From NCBI GenBank assembly GCA_021773835.1, contig JAJFJQ010000020.1, positions 62,001 through 126,000 of the forward strand: a stretch of DNA of 64,000 nucleotides, given 5' to 3'. The notes below the pieces were generated by a model that ran no database searches, was not told the origin of the DNA, and was given only the letters and a program-made list of their open reading frames with translations. Within the stretch, counting starts at the first letter, position 1. The number at the start of each line of letters is the position of its first letter. A program made the translations under genes and the position numbers. This DNA is from Gammaproteobacteria bacterium (GTDB taxonomy: Bacteria; Pseudomonadota; Gammaproteobacteria; Ga0077536). Shown piece after piece: positions 1 through 7,680 of the stretch.

Positions 1-85
1 GCTCACCATGACCGTCAAGCGACCACAATAATACTTGGACAGCACAGGACAAGCCGGTCCGCAGCGTGCCCGGTTACGCACGTGC

Positions 86-829
86 TTATGGCGGATGAGA
101 TGAAAACTCGCCGGTTTTAATGAAGTTAAGTACTTGTTCTATAACGGCGTCATCTTTCATGATGAATGGGTGCGATACGTTAACAGCTCTAAAGTCCGCC
201 ATTCCCTCTACCTTTGTCCGCTCGACCGAGACCTTCCCATCATCTGGATTCGGTAGAAATTGCGATAGCATGGGGTTAAACGTTTTCGTGCCGGCGATAA
301 TACCGACGGAGTAGTCCACCGGTCCCAGTTGCAACGGGACACTGTTCTCGCCGGTTCCGAGCTGCAGGCCAGCCGGTCCATTCACCAAGGCAAATCCTGG
401 GACCTCGGCAAGATTATCGACTACCTCACTGCCCTGGTTTGGCGGCGCGATCATGACAACATGACCAAGATTCTCCAGTTTGTTATTTTTAAGGTAGTGA
501 CGAACTAATATTCCGCCCATCGAGTGCGTGACGAAATGAACAGCGTCATTCGACTCGGGTCCGCACATGCCAAGCCCAGTGCCAACGGCTAGCGGTGCCA
601 ATGCTTCGATGGTTTTCTCACGCGACGGATAATCGACATTTGCAACTCGATAGCCGCGCGCGTCCAATGCCGATTCCAACTTTGTCATGGACCCCGCGGT
701 GCGGGCCAAGCCGTGAAGCAAGATCACGCACTCGGCGTTGACCGACCCGGGGAAAATAACGCAAAAAACAACAATGAGCTTGAAGCTGCGAAACCCTTCC
801 ACAATGCGGTTCAAAAAGCGCTTACGCAC
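86..829 (-). CDS. Secreted alpha/beta-hydrolase, triacylglycerol lipase-like
   Basis: Predicted exported lipase/esterase of the alpha/beta-hydrolase fold. The N-terminus has a basic start and a hydrophobic stretch ending near VNA (about residues 17-32), which reads as a signal peptide. An oxyanion-hole motif ILLHG follows at about 36-40. The nucleophile elbow is THSMGG with Ser103. Asp196/197 in PDDGK and His220 in SHPF are in the right order to complete a Ser-Asp-His triad. The length of 247 aa suits small single-domain lipases, and no lid domain is obvious. It would hydrolyse ester bonds of lipids in the periplasm or outside the cell; the substrate cannot be told. It is followed on the same strand by the SnoaL-like gene with a 26-base gap, so the two may be co-transcribed. 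Confidence 0.85.
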   Translation of the reverse strand: MRKRFLNRIVEGFRSFKLIVVFCVIFPGSVNAECVILLHGLARTAGSMTKLESALDARGYRVANVDYPSREKTIEALAPLAVGTGLGMCGPESNDAVHFVTHSMGGILVRHYLKNNKLENLGHVVMIAPPNQGSEVVDNLAEVPGFALVNGPAGLQLGTGENSVPLQLGPVDYSVGIIAGTKTFNPMLSQFLPNPDDGKVSVERTKVEGMADFRAVNVSHPFIMKDDAVIEQVLNFIKTGEFSSHPP

Positions 830-855
830 CTGGCGTAGGTCTCTGCATATTAATC

Positions 856-1290
856 CTATCGATCAATATTCATGCGCAAGTCGACCCGCAGATGTTGATA
901 TTTCCATTCACCATCAACTTTCACATAGTCGTCGTCATAGCGTGCGGCCATCCATATTTCTTTATTATTTTCCGTCAGCGTCCACGGGCCCATGATGTAC
1001 CAGATACCCGTCGCGAGATTGCCGTTCACTTCGATGACTGGGTTACTAATATTGTGTTGAGAAAACGTGAACATTTTTCGAAATCCGGAAAATAACTCAC
1101 GTATATCCTTATGGCCCTGTGCTTGACCGAAATCCTCACTCTCCCAGATCCCATCTTCGGCAAACACCGATGCGATGGTGTCCGGGTTGTGCGTATCGTC
1201 ACAGATATGGCAATAACGGGCTTTAAGCTGCTTGATGGCCTCGATGTCTTCTAGACGCGTGATTCTTTTCTCAAGTTCCGCCATATCCAT
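856..1290 (-). CDS. SnoaL-like / NTF2-fold protein
   Basis: A 144-aa protein of the SnoaL-like branch of the NTF2-like fold. It begins with the typical helix (LEDIEAIKQLKARYCH), followed by the FAEDGIWE segment and a curved-sheet region ending in W..QHLRVDLR. Members include ketosteroid-isomerase-like enzymes, polyketide cyclases and dehydratases, and many proteins with no known reaction. The start at 1290 has AGGAG eight bases upstream; a second ATG lies two codons later. It precedes the lipase gene on the same strand. The substrate is unknown. The family call is good; the function is not known. Confidence 0.8.
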   Translation of the reverse strand: MDMAELEKRITRLEDIEAIKQLKARYCHICDDTHNPDTIASVFAEDGIWESEDFGQAQGHKDIRELFSGFRKMFTFSQHNISNPVIEVNGNLATGIWYIMGPWTLTENNKEIWMAARYDDDYVKVDGEWKYQHLRVDLRMNIDR

Positions 1291-1569
1291 CGTCGGTTCT
1301 CCTGTTACGGTTATTTAATCGATACCCATATTATCGCGACGAAAATGATTGACGCCATAGTTGTCACCGAAATCGTACAAAGCAATCATTAGTTCTCGTC
1401 GCTCCCACAGGCGCGATTCGATCGAGTAAATCGCTCAATTGCATAATCCTACGAGGTTTTCTACCGGCTTGTTGTGAATCGAACTGATTTTGCGGTACAA
1501 ATTTTTGCTTGAGTTTGCATCAAGCATCCGTCCATTATCCGCGTAGTTAATTGTATCGGGAAATAAACC

Positions 1570-2085
1570 ATGAATTGGGAAGCGATAGGGGTTCTCGCGG
1601 AGGTTATCGGGGCTCTCGGAGTGATCATAACGCGGTTCTATTTGGCCTATCAGATCCGGCAGAACACAAACCAACTTCAAGGGGATGCGATAGCAACGAT
1701 AAATGAAGCAGAGGTAACGTTGCTAAGAGACTTTAGAGATGATCTCGACCTGATTTCTGACTATGTCAATGTTTCTTCCGATTGGGATTCGGGGACGCCG
1801 CAGCAACAAGCGCGAGCACACGCTCACTTTGTGGCCTGGTTCAGAAATCGTGAAACGGCATACAACCTTTGGCAATCGAAGGCATTACCAGAAGCGATTT
1901 ATGAAACGCGCGAAAAGTTTGCCGTTTCGATAATTAGTGCGTCGGGTAGTCGGAAATGGTGGGACCGGCATCATCCGATGTTTGAGCCGAAATTTGTAAC
2001 GCGAATAACAGAGCGGGCGGGCAAGCAATCATTCTCTAGTCCCTTGGAAGGCGACTCATGTTTTGCGCCAGAACATTGGAGATAA
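1570..2085 (+). CDS. Short membrane-anchored protein, MNWEAI family (copy 1)
   Basis: A 171-aa protein of a family I recognise only by pattern. It starts with MNWEAIG, has one N-terminal membrane helix (AEVIGALGVIIT...), then a QIRQNT-like motif, and continues as a mainly helical soluble domain. The end has the WWDRHHPMF..KF pattern that I associate with this family (W-W, then an F/P-F segment). This copy carries an unusual Arg inside the predicted helix (ITRFYLAY) where the other copies have Leu. Three relatives on the opposite strand follow within 4 kb (starts at 4380, 5017 and 5765). No function is known to me. The N-terminal helix suggests inner-membrane anchoring with a cytoplasmic domain. 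Confidence 0.8.
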   Translation: MNWEAIGVLAEVIGALGVIITRFYLAYQIRQNTNQLQGDAIATINEAEVTLLRDFRDDLDLISDYVNVSSDWDSGTPQQQARAHAHFVAWFRNRETAYNLWQSKALPEAIYETREKFAVSIISASGSRKWWDRHHPMFEPKFVTRITERAGKQSFSSPLEGDSCFAPEHWR

Positions 2086-2154
2086 GCCGGATCCGTCAGA
2101 CAATCGGGCTGAGGTTGGTCGCGGTGACGGAAAACGGGCGTGTTTAATCCAAGC

Positions 2155-2514
2155 TCAGCGCTTATTGGCGCTGTAATGCTGCACTAATGGCGGAATGATT
2201 GCGAGGGCGCCGGGTATGAGCATTACCGCCAAAAAGAACGCAAAATCCTCAGTACCCATATGCGATGCCTCCGAAAGCAGCGATATCGTGCCTACTGCAA
2301 GGAGTACGCCAGCACTACCGACCAATGTACCCGGGTTTTTCTTTACATAAACCTTACTCATCACTCGGCCAATCGAAACAAATGCTAAAACAAGCAGCGC
2401 GAGCGCGATAAGGATCGCGATGCCGATGACGATCAAAGCTGTGAAATCCGACGCCTCGGCGAGGATCGGAACCGCGAGTAGCAGCAATATTGAAACTGAC
2501 TTATACATTTTCAT
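2155..2514 (-). CDS. Small membrane protein, unknown
   Basis: A hydrophobic protein with an apparent signal peptide or first helix (MYKSVSILLLLAVPILAEA), then a long helix (ALIVIGIAILIALALLVLAF) and two more hydrophobic segments near the end (about 75-90 and 100-118). I start it at the Met at 2514 because what follows reads as a signal peptide. The frame is open back to an ATG at 2625, which has an AAGGTGG-like site just upstream, but the 37 extra residues look non-coding. I do not recognise a family. It is isolated between a plus-strand gene and the RidA gene. Confidence 0.6.
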   Translation of the reverse strand: MKMYKSVSILLLLAVPILAEASDFTALIVIGIAILIALALLVLAFVSIGRVMSKVYVKKNPGTLVGSAGVLLAVGTISLLSEASHMGTEDFAFFLAVMLIPGALAIIPPLVQHYSANKR

Positions 2515-2707
2515 TCGGCTGGAGAATCGATTTCTAGGAAAGTTCGCTGTGCTAGCGAATCGCGATGCTTTCGCACTGTGTCCAAAATATCGGTCTCGAC
2601 GGCAATAGAGCCTGCAGTTTGCCATTCCACCTTAGGATCTCCCTAAATCGAAATTGCGAGATAAACAGTGATGCGGTCGGAGAACAATAGTAGCGACCGG
2701 AATTGCA

Positions 2708-3094
2708 CTAGGCGGCACTTGCTACAATCTTGATTTCGGCGATCAAGGCTGCGCCCCACAGTCCTTTCACCTCCATCGCAGTCCAAGCGGGATAAGGTTT
2801 CTTGGTGATATAGCGGCTTTTTACTTTCATAAACGGCTCTTTCTGCGGTGCGATGTCAACGTGCAGCGACGTAATGTCGACGACGTCGTTCCAGCCTAAC
2901 CCAGCCTGGCCGAGGATCGTGGTTATCTTCGAAAATGTGCTTTCGAACGCATCCTCAATCGACTGACCTTGGTCCGGAGACACGGTTACCCCAGATAACC
3001 ATACGAGATCACCAGCCCGAATTGCAGGCGACATACCGTAGTCACTTTCCATCCACTCCATACCTGGAGGTGTAAAAGTAAGGTGCTTAGACAT
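2708..3094 (-). CDS. RidA family (YjgF/YER057c/UK114) protein
   Basis: RidA-fold protein of about 128 aa. RidA proper hydrolyses reactive enamines and imines, but this family has many subgroups with other substrates. Seen here: the AIRAGDLVWLSG segment, a central DAFESTFSKI helix, and the end PYPAWTAMEVKGL followed by a beta strand. The canonical deaminase signature with Arg in the R..P.RS region is not clear: YPAWTAMEV is more like the Rid-other subgroups. The start at 3094 has AAGGAG seven bases upstream; a longer frame to 3130 lacks support. It lies downstream of the thioesterase gene on the same strand (gap about 100 bases) and is probably co-transcribed. Confidence 0.85.
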   Translation of the reverse strand: MSKHLTFTPPGMEWMESDYGMSPAIRAGDLVWLSGVTVSPDQGQSIEDAFESTFSKITTILGQAGLGWNDVVDITSLHVDIAPQKEPFMKVKSRYITKKPYPAWTAMEVKGLWGAALIAEIKIVASAA

Positions 3095-3196
3095 CGCAGA
3101 TCTCCTTGGCATTTGCGTTAATCTCGTCACTACCTACAGTCTATTCAAGCCATGTTTCATCGTCTCCTACGGGAGAGCTTAGGGTCGTGCGCTTTA

Positions 3197-3643
3197 TTAT
3201 CCTGAGCGCACAATCATCATGGTTGTGGCCAGGTGTGCAAACAATGTCCGTTCATTTTCTACTTCGGCGTAAATGTCGGCCGTACACACTGATAATGTGC
3301 GCCCCGGGCGTATTACATTCCCAAGTGCGACGATCGTATCGCCAACGCCCGGCGCAAGATAATTAATCTTGTATTCGACCGTGACGACATCGAAACTATC
3401 TGGAAGCAGCGTTTGTGCGGCATAGCCCGCTGCGCTGTCGCCCACTGCGCTGGCCACAATCCCGTGAACGTGGCCAGCGGGTTGGAGCATGTCACCTGTG
3501 GTAGGAAGCGAAATTTCTACTAGCCCCGGTTCGATTCGTGTTGCGGTTGCCCCAAGCATTGACGCCATGAACGGTTGGTTTCGGAGGCTCTCCCGGACTC
3601 GCGCTGCGTAATCCGAATACTTAGGTTCAAACGATTTCGACAT
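3197..3643 (-). CDS. PaaI-type hotdog thioesterase
   Basis: A 148-aa hotdog-fold acyl-CoA thioesterase of the PaaI/YbgC-like group. The family pattern is visible: LPTTGDMLQPAGHVHGIVASAVGDSAAGYA (given here in pieces: LQPAGHVHGIVASAVGDS, residues about 53-70), with the HG followed by the helix. VTVEYKINYLAP is the second signature strand. It would hydrolyse an aromatic or medium-chain acyl-CoA to free acid and CoA in the cytoplasm. GGAG lies eight bases before the ATG. It is upstream of the RidA gene on the same strand. Confidence 0.85.
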   Translation of the reverse strand: MSKSFEPKYSDYAARVRESLRNQPFMASMLGATATRIEPGLVEISLPTTGDMLQPAGHVHGIVASAVGDSAAGYAAQTLLPDSFDVVTVEYKINYLAPGVGDTIVALGNVIRPGRTLSVCTADIYAEVENERTLFAHLATTMMIVRSG

Positions 3644-3900
3644 TGGCTATTCTCCAAATGCCGAACAAAGCGCTAACGAATCGATTGCGCGGCATTTCAT
3701 CTGAGTGTGTACGAGCCAGGTACCGAACAAGTCCTCGAATACCCGCGAGTATTTTCTACTGTCATGCCAAAACTGGATGCCATTTCTCGATAGCCTCCCA
3801 GTTGATCACGTCTTCGTAGAAGCGCGTCGAACTTGCAACATGAAAACGAAATTAACGTAGGTGCCCCGGCGATTGCGAACAAAATTTCATGCCTATCTGG

Positions 3901-4380
3901 CTAGTCAGTGTTGGCCGCATCAGCCATTTGTGCATCTACCAGCTTTGAAAACTCGGAATCCATAGTATTCACAAATTCTCGTTCCGTTTTCCAATATCTT
4001 AATGTCCCGGGATTCCGCTTAAAAAACTCAGTGAGGTAACCGATGTCTGCCGACCGCTCGTATAGCGGGATGTATTTAAGCGTCGTTTTATAAGAGAAAA
4101 AACAGGTCATCACTAGATCGTTGGTAAATGTTCCGAGCCGGAGATCTTCGGCGTCGGTCAGCTTTTCATCGCGGTTTGCTTTTGCCAGCAGTTCAGTTAG
4201 ATCAGGGTTATCGATTATGTGAGATCGTGATTTATTGTATAGATCGATAGACGAGTAGGTTCCTTGCACCTGCGAGTCTTCTCGCGCAAGCCGGATCTGT
4301 ACGGCCACGTAAAGCAGAGTGATCACAACCGCCAAGGCACCGACGAGTTCGGCAATTACGCCGATCGCTTCCCAGTTCAC
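3901..4380 (-). CDS. Short membrane-anchored protein, MNWEAI family (copy 2)
   Basis: A 159-aa protein starting MNWEAIGVIAELVGALAVV with one N-terminal membrane helix and the VAVQIR motif at its end, followed by a soluble helical domain rich in charged residues (e.g. NPDLTELLAKANRDEKLTD). The N-terminal 30 residues are very close to the copies starting at 1570 and 5765, while the rest diverges. The segment NPDLTELLAKAN...LT is closest to SELADVLVKANTDEELT in the copy at 5256-5765. Function unknown. It is the last of three same-strand relatives. Confidence 0.8.
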   Translation of the reverse strand: MNWEAIGVIAELVGALAVVITLLYVAVQIRLAREDSQVQGTYSSIDLYNKSRSHIIDNPDLTELLAKANRDEKLTDAEDLRLGTFTNDLVMTCFFSYKTTLKYIPLYERSADIGYLTEFFKRNPGTLRYWKTEREFVNTMDSEFSKLVDAQMADAANTD

Positions 4381-4450
4381 CTGTCTTCTCCCGCAATCTT
4401 AGATGGGACTAACCGACCCAGTTTTGTTAATTGAAATGCTGTTCTAAAAT

Positions 4451-5017
4451 TTAGGCTGTGTCGCCATTGTCTGTCCTCGCACTCCTAGGATCCAAATACG
4501 CGCCAATGGGTCGTCCCCAGTCGTGGGTGTTGGGATCGTAGACGACCAAGTTTATCGGATCGATTCTCGACATTTCGCTTATGAATTCAGGCAGATAATA
4601 CTGCTTTGCTTCACGCCACAAATTCTTAAATCCAGGCTGACCGGACAACCCCGCAAGCACTTGCCGTTCGGCGGCCCATACTTCGTATTCGACTATCCCT
4701 GACCGGTATTGCATGTACACGTCTTGGAAGTGGGACAGTATATTAAGTATTGATGTTAGAAACCGTTGTGCGTCCAACTCGTCAAGATCTCCCGCATTGA
4801 GACCTTTAGCAAAGATGTCGATAGTCTCTTTGTCCTTGGAGATGCCTTCATAAAACAGAGCCGCTCGGCGACTGACGATATTGTGGTAACTCTGCTGCCG
4901 AGTTGCGGCCGTATTTTTTCGCAATTCAATGGCAAGAAAGAATAAAGTCGCGATGACGCCGGTCGCGCTCACGATCTCGGCAACGCTTGAAAGCTCAGAT
5001 AATGTCAACGTGTACAC
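4451..5017 (-). CDS. Short membrane-anchored protein, MNWEAI family, divergent (copy 3)
   Basis: A 188-aa protein with an N-terminal membrane helix (VAEIVSATGVIATLFFLAIELRKNT). The helix plus ELRKNT corresponds to the helix plus QIRQNT of the other copies, and the rest has the same helical organisation (DAQRFLTSILNILSHFQDVYMQ..., GIVEYEVW, then LVVYD). The usual MNWEAI start is replaced by MYTLTLSEL. Sequence identity to its neighbours is low apart from the helix and the middle motif. No function is known. A 73-base intergenic element shared with the region upstream of the gene at 6667-7083 lies about 100 bases upstream of its start. Confidence 0.75.
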   Translation of the reverse strand: MYTLTLSELSSVAEIVSATGVIATLFFLAIELRKNTAATRQQSYHNIVSRRAALFYEGISKDKETIDIFAKGLNAGDLDELDAQRFLTSILNILSHFQDVYMQYRSGIVEYEVWAAERQVLAGLSGQPGFKNLWREAKQYYLPEFISEMSRIDPINLVVYDPNTHDWGRPIGAYLDPRSARTDNGDTA

Positions 5018-5119
5018 CTTGTAGTCTTAAATTTGGTCATCTAATTCACTAAGCATTAAAGGGCGCCCGCGAACACATCACGCGGCAGAGTGTTATTTGC
5101 GACAAGCGACCTGTCCGCT

Positions 5120-5192
5120 AAGCACCAATAAACACGTATCCGACGACGATCCGGGTTGCGACATTTTCGTGCGGGATCCGTAAATTATTAGT
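5120..5192. repeat. 73-base intergenic repeat, copy 1
   Basis: This stretch aligns without gaps to 7138-7210, with about 51 of 73 bases identical by hand count. Both copies sit in non-coding DNA upstream of a minus-strand small membrane gene (5017 and 7083). Shared blocks include CCAAT, GTAT, GCGACAT, TCGTG and TAAATTA. No open reading frame explains the conservation. It could be a regulatory or mobile non-coding element; I cannot tell which. Confidence 0.55.
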
Positions 5193-5255
5193 CGTCCAAC
5201 GAGAGCTTGTCTGCATGAGCAATCTAACGTGTCGCCCAGCGAAATTCACCACTCA

Positions 5256-5765
5256 TTAGCTTTTTGTCGTCTCGAGATTCAGTCGTTCGATCGCTTTGTT
5301 GGCTGCAACGACAAATTGCGGCCCGAGCTCTTCGACTACATGTTCTACTTTGCGCCATTCATGAACTGAGCGCGGATTGGGCTCCATTATGCTAAGCAGG
5401 TGCGAAACATCTGCTTCTTCAGTGTATCCAGTCGTTCGGTGAAGTACCGAACGATATGACGTGACCGAGGTGTAGAACAACTCTTGAAAATAGGTTGAAA
5501 ATAAAACCTGTTCTCTTTCTGTCAATTCTTCATCGGTGTTCGCTTTGACCAAAACGTCTGCGAGTTCCGAGTTCGACAGTACTGTACGCCGCCATTCCGA
5601 GTACATATTCTGTTGGGCATTGAAGCCTTGCTGCGCCGCATGTTCCGAAGTCTCTTCAGCAGCGATCCGAGAAAGTCGAGTTTGGATCGAGAGGTAAATC
5701 AGAGTAATAACAACAGAAAGTGCCCCAACGATTTCCGCAACCGTGCTAATCGCCTCCCAATTCAT
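5256..5765 (-). CDS. Short membrane-anchored protein, MNWEAI family (copy 4)
   Basis: A 169-aa protein starting MNWEAISTVAEIVGALSVV with a single membrane helix and the motif LSIQTR, followed by a helical domain (NSELADVLVKANTDEELTE, then an EL-rich FYTSVTSYRSV helix). It is closest to the copy at 3901-4380. It appears stand-alone with its own attC-like element (5779-5834) immediately upstream of its start. Function unknown; the architecture suggests a small inner-membrane protein with a cytosolic domain. Confidence 0.8.
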   Translation of the reverse strand: MNWEAISTVAEIVGALSVVITLIYLSIQTRLSRIAAEETSEHAAQQGFNAQQNMYSEWRRTVLSNSELADVLVKANTDEELTEREQVLFSTYFQELFYTSVTSYRSVLHRTTGYTEEADVSHLLSIMEPNPRSVHEWRKVEHVVEELGPQFVVAANKAIERLNLETTKS

Positions 5766-5778
5766 ATAGGTTCCTCAG

Positions 5779-5834
5779 TGACGCCTAATGTCCTACTCAG
5801 TTGCCCTTTGCCGCAGCGCACTGGAGCGGTAGCG
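5779..5834. repeat. 56-base attC-like intergenic element, copy 1
   Basis: Starts TGACGCCTAA and ends GAGCGGTAGCG. It aligns without gaps to 6575-6630 at about 37 of 56 positions, with conserved flanks (TGACGC.TAA, CTCAG.TGCCCTT, ACTG.AGCGG) and a variable centre. Both copies lie just upstream, in the minus-strand sense, of the start codon of a short gene. Conserved ends and a variable centre are typical of integron attC sites, but the GTTRRRY core here has one mismatch (ATTAGGC). The assignment is tentative. Confidence 0.4.
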
Positions 5835-6105
5835 TAAATAACCAAAAGAAAAGCAGACGTAATCGAAACGAATGTCGCCATAAACGGCAGAACGCATTCG
5901 ACGTAGCCTCTATATGCTTCAATTACTGCGATTTCAGGCACTTTACTTAGGACGCCTACGCTGAGTTAAGCGGCGTGTTATAGCGAGCTTATTGGCGTGG
6001 GAAATGCGGATGCCCACAGAGAGAAGTCCGCTGAAGTACGTCCGCTCGACCGATTTTTTAGGCGTCGGTTCCATAAGTCAATTTTGTCCTCGTTAATTGT
6101 CGCTA
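5835..6105. other. Non-coding gap with a second weak attC-like motif
   Basis: No convincing gene. A segment near 5960-5985 reads CGCTGAGTTAAGCGGCGTG followed by TTATAGC, which resembles the 3' half of many gammaproteobacterial attC sites without matching the consensus core exactly. Together with 5779-5834 it forms the whole spacer between two minus-strand small genes. Nothing else is recognised. Confidence 0.3.
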
Positions 6106-6555
6106 TCAGTTTAACGCGCGAGCAATGACGGCAATACCAGCCAGGATGATTAGCACGCCCACGGCAATACCGTGGGAGCGATTCTTGCCATAAACGCCGG
6201 GGACTAAAACCGAAAAGGCTGGATTATCAGGATTGTAGTAAACGAATGGACGAGAATCGACAGTGAATTGTTGCGTGAAAGATTTTGATTCTTCTAGAGT
6301 GAAGATGCCGAAGAAGGAGACGCGATCGGACTCATATTTGATGCCGTTATGCTGGTACTCGTAGAGGATATCGCAGGTATAGGAGACCGGGTGGGGGCCG
6401 AACTCTTCAATTTCTGAATGCTTGATTTCACCGGGTAGAGTCGGCCAGTGTGCCGATGCCTTTGCGGCGCGAATATTTCGGCGTGAATAAACGATGACGA
6501 TTGGCCCGGCTAAGACCAAAGCAGCACCGATTAGGATTGGTAGAATGTTTTCCAA
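6106..6555 (-). CDS. DUF3592-like membrane protein
   Basis: A 149-aa protein with an N-terminal membrane helix (LPILIGAALVLAGPIVIVY), a central soluble beta domain with the pattern W..LPGEI, DILYEYQHNGIKYESDRV and VYYNPDNPAFSVLVPG, and a C-terminal helix (GIAVGVLIILAGIAVIARAL). This order and these motifs match DUF3592, whose role is unknown. The start codon is TTG at 6555, supported by a strong GAGGGGGG purine run just upstream. It stands alone between two attC-like elements, consistent with a mobile single-gene unit. Confidence 0.8.
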   Translation of the reverse strand: MENILPILIGAALVLAGPIVIVYSRRNIRAAKASAHWPTLPGEIKHSEIEEFGPHPVSYTCDILYEYQHNGIKYESDRVSFFGIFTLEESKSFTQQFTVDSRPFVYYNPDNPAFSVLVPGVYGKNRSHGIAVGVLIILAGIAVIARALN

Positions 6556-6574
6556 ATGGCCCCCCTCGCTTACC

Positions 6575-6630
6575 TGACGCTTAACCTTTTGCTCAGCTGC
6601 CCTTGAGGGTGGCTGACTGAAGCGGCAAAG
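6575..6630. repeat. 56-base attC-like intergenic element, copy 2
   Basis: Begins TGACGCTTAACC; GCTTAAC matches the attC inverse-core consensus RYYYAAC. It contains the imperfect hairpin CAGCTGCCCTTGAGGG / GGCTG and ends GAAGCGGCAAAG. It is related to 5779-5834 along its length. A looser relative starts at TGACG near 7098 (ACCTGACG, then GGATAACCTGC), again directly upstream of a minus-strand start codon. Confidence 0.4.
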
Positions 6631-6666
6631 AAAGGAGGACGCTGTAAAGGCCAGCTAAGCATCTGG

Positions 6667-7083
6667 TTAGCTTGCGGCCGACTCCACATTTTTCTTTCCA
6701 TCGGTTTGGTCCTTCCGGGCGTGTCGGCGAGCCTGCACCATGAACACAATGCTAATGCACCACGAAACGAATACGACGAAAAGTAATAATTCCGCCGCGT
6801 TCGTGGTCATGAAATCCGGGCTTCGGTCTGGTGAGAATGAACGAAGGTACCCGGCTTGCAACTCGCGGAGCGCGGTACCGGCCTCGTGCGCCGCCAGAAT
6901 AGGTAAAGGTGTGAACATCGTATAGAGAACGGTAATCCATCCGACTTGGGTTCTAGAAAGTTTCGGTCCAACGAAATACGCTGTCGCTACGTAACCAAAC
7001 ATTGCCGCGATGTAGTTGATCGCATGAAACCCAATCTCTGTACGATAGGTTGATATTGCATCGATGTATTCGTACTCGGACAT
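6667..7083 (-). CDS. Small membrane protein, unknown (full-length member of a two-copy family)
   Basis: A 138-aa protein beginning MSEYEYIDAI, with predicted membrane segments at about 22-40 (NYIAAMFGYVATAYFVGP), 45-65 (VGWITVLYTMFTPLPILAA) and 97-118 (AELLLFVVFVSWCISIVFMV), and a charged tail. No family name is known to me. A shorter relative is encoded at 21043-21282, sharing the first two segments and the YFVGP / YLVGP motif. The 73-base repeat and a loose attC-like element lie just upstream of the start at 7083. Confidence 0.75.
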   Translation of the reverse strand: MSEYEYIDAISTYRTEIGFHAINYIAAMFGYVATAYFVGPKLSRTQVGWITVLYTMFTPLPILAAHEAGTALRELQAGYLRSFSPDRSPDFMTTNAAELLLFVVFVSWCISIVFMVQARRHARKDQTDGKKNVESAAS

Positions 7084-7137
7084 TTGCTCTGGCTACCTGA
7101 CGTTTGGATAACCTGCAGATTACAGAATGCTTTTTGG

Positions 7138-7210
7138 AAGCGCCAATGGACATGTATTCGATAACAATTCTTGTCGCGACATAGTCGTGGAAGTGCCTTA
7201 AATTACTGGT
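7138..7210. repeat. 73-base intergenic repeat, copy 2
   Basis: Gapless relative of 5120-5192 (about 70 percent identical by hand count). It lies upstream of the minus-strand gene starting at 7083. See the finding for how it could be tested. Confidence 0.55.
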
Positions 7211-7680
7211 ATATAAGTCTCAGTGAAACAATGACGCGAGTATTGAAAGTATCAATCGCGAGTGGAACAACAGTGAGAGCGATTGGCAGATGAGCGGTGT
7301 CGGTTGTGTCCGGAGAATAAAGATGCAAACACAGGAAGACCGCTGAATTGTGGCCCGACTGACTTGTTTGCTAGGTGGACCCAGGTTGTCATGGGTGAGA
7401 GCGAAGGCAACCCGTCCGCGAAGCGCAGGTGCGGCGAGGGTGGGTCAGCAAATGGCGTTCGGCGGCGGTTCGGACCGTGGTGTCGTTAGAGCTGTCCCCA
7501 CATCCCCCCCTATTCCCGTCCGGCGGGCATGATGGTGGAGTGATCTTTGCTGATGGGCGCGAACATACGACGTACAGCTATGGTTGACCGTGGGTTTGGG
7601 GATCTGGGCGGCGAGGCCGGAGCCTTAGCGGGTCCGCGTACGGACCTGGGTGTATTCCTGTCGACTTCGGGAGCATTACT
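7211..7680. other. Gene-free stretch before the flavin oxidoreductase
   Basis: About 470 bases without a supported gene. The right part (about 7400-7670) is rich in G/C runs and has several short overlapping frames with no recognisable protein. The leader of the gene at 7681 must lie here. I see no clear promoter, and only a weak purine run (TCGGGAGC) before the ATG. It could include a remnant of an older gene or element; I cannot identify it. Confidence 0.35.

Noticed and set aside
738-1095. Plus-strand short frames over the lipase and SnoaL-like genes
   Set aside because: Shadows of the two minus-strand genes.
1435-1680. Minus-strand 81-codon frame overlapping the MNWEAI gene start
   Set aside because: No family match; it is antisense to the real gene at 1570-2085 and lacks an RBS.
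3697-3882. Minus-strand 61-codon frame between the thioesterase and the MNWEAI copy 2
   Set aside because: No motif, no RBS and no conserved neighbours.
5779-7150. A complete integron with integrase
   Set aside because: No tyrosine recombinase (intI-like) gene is in the window; only attC-like sites were seen, so I do not claim a full integron.
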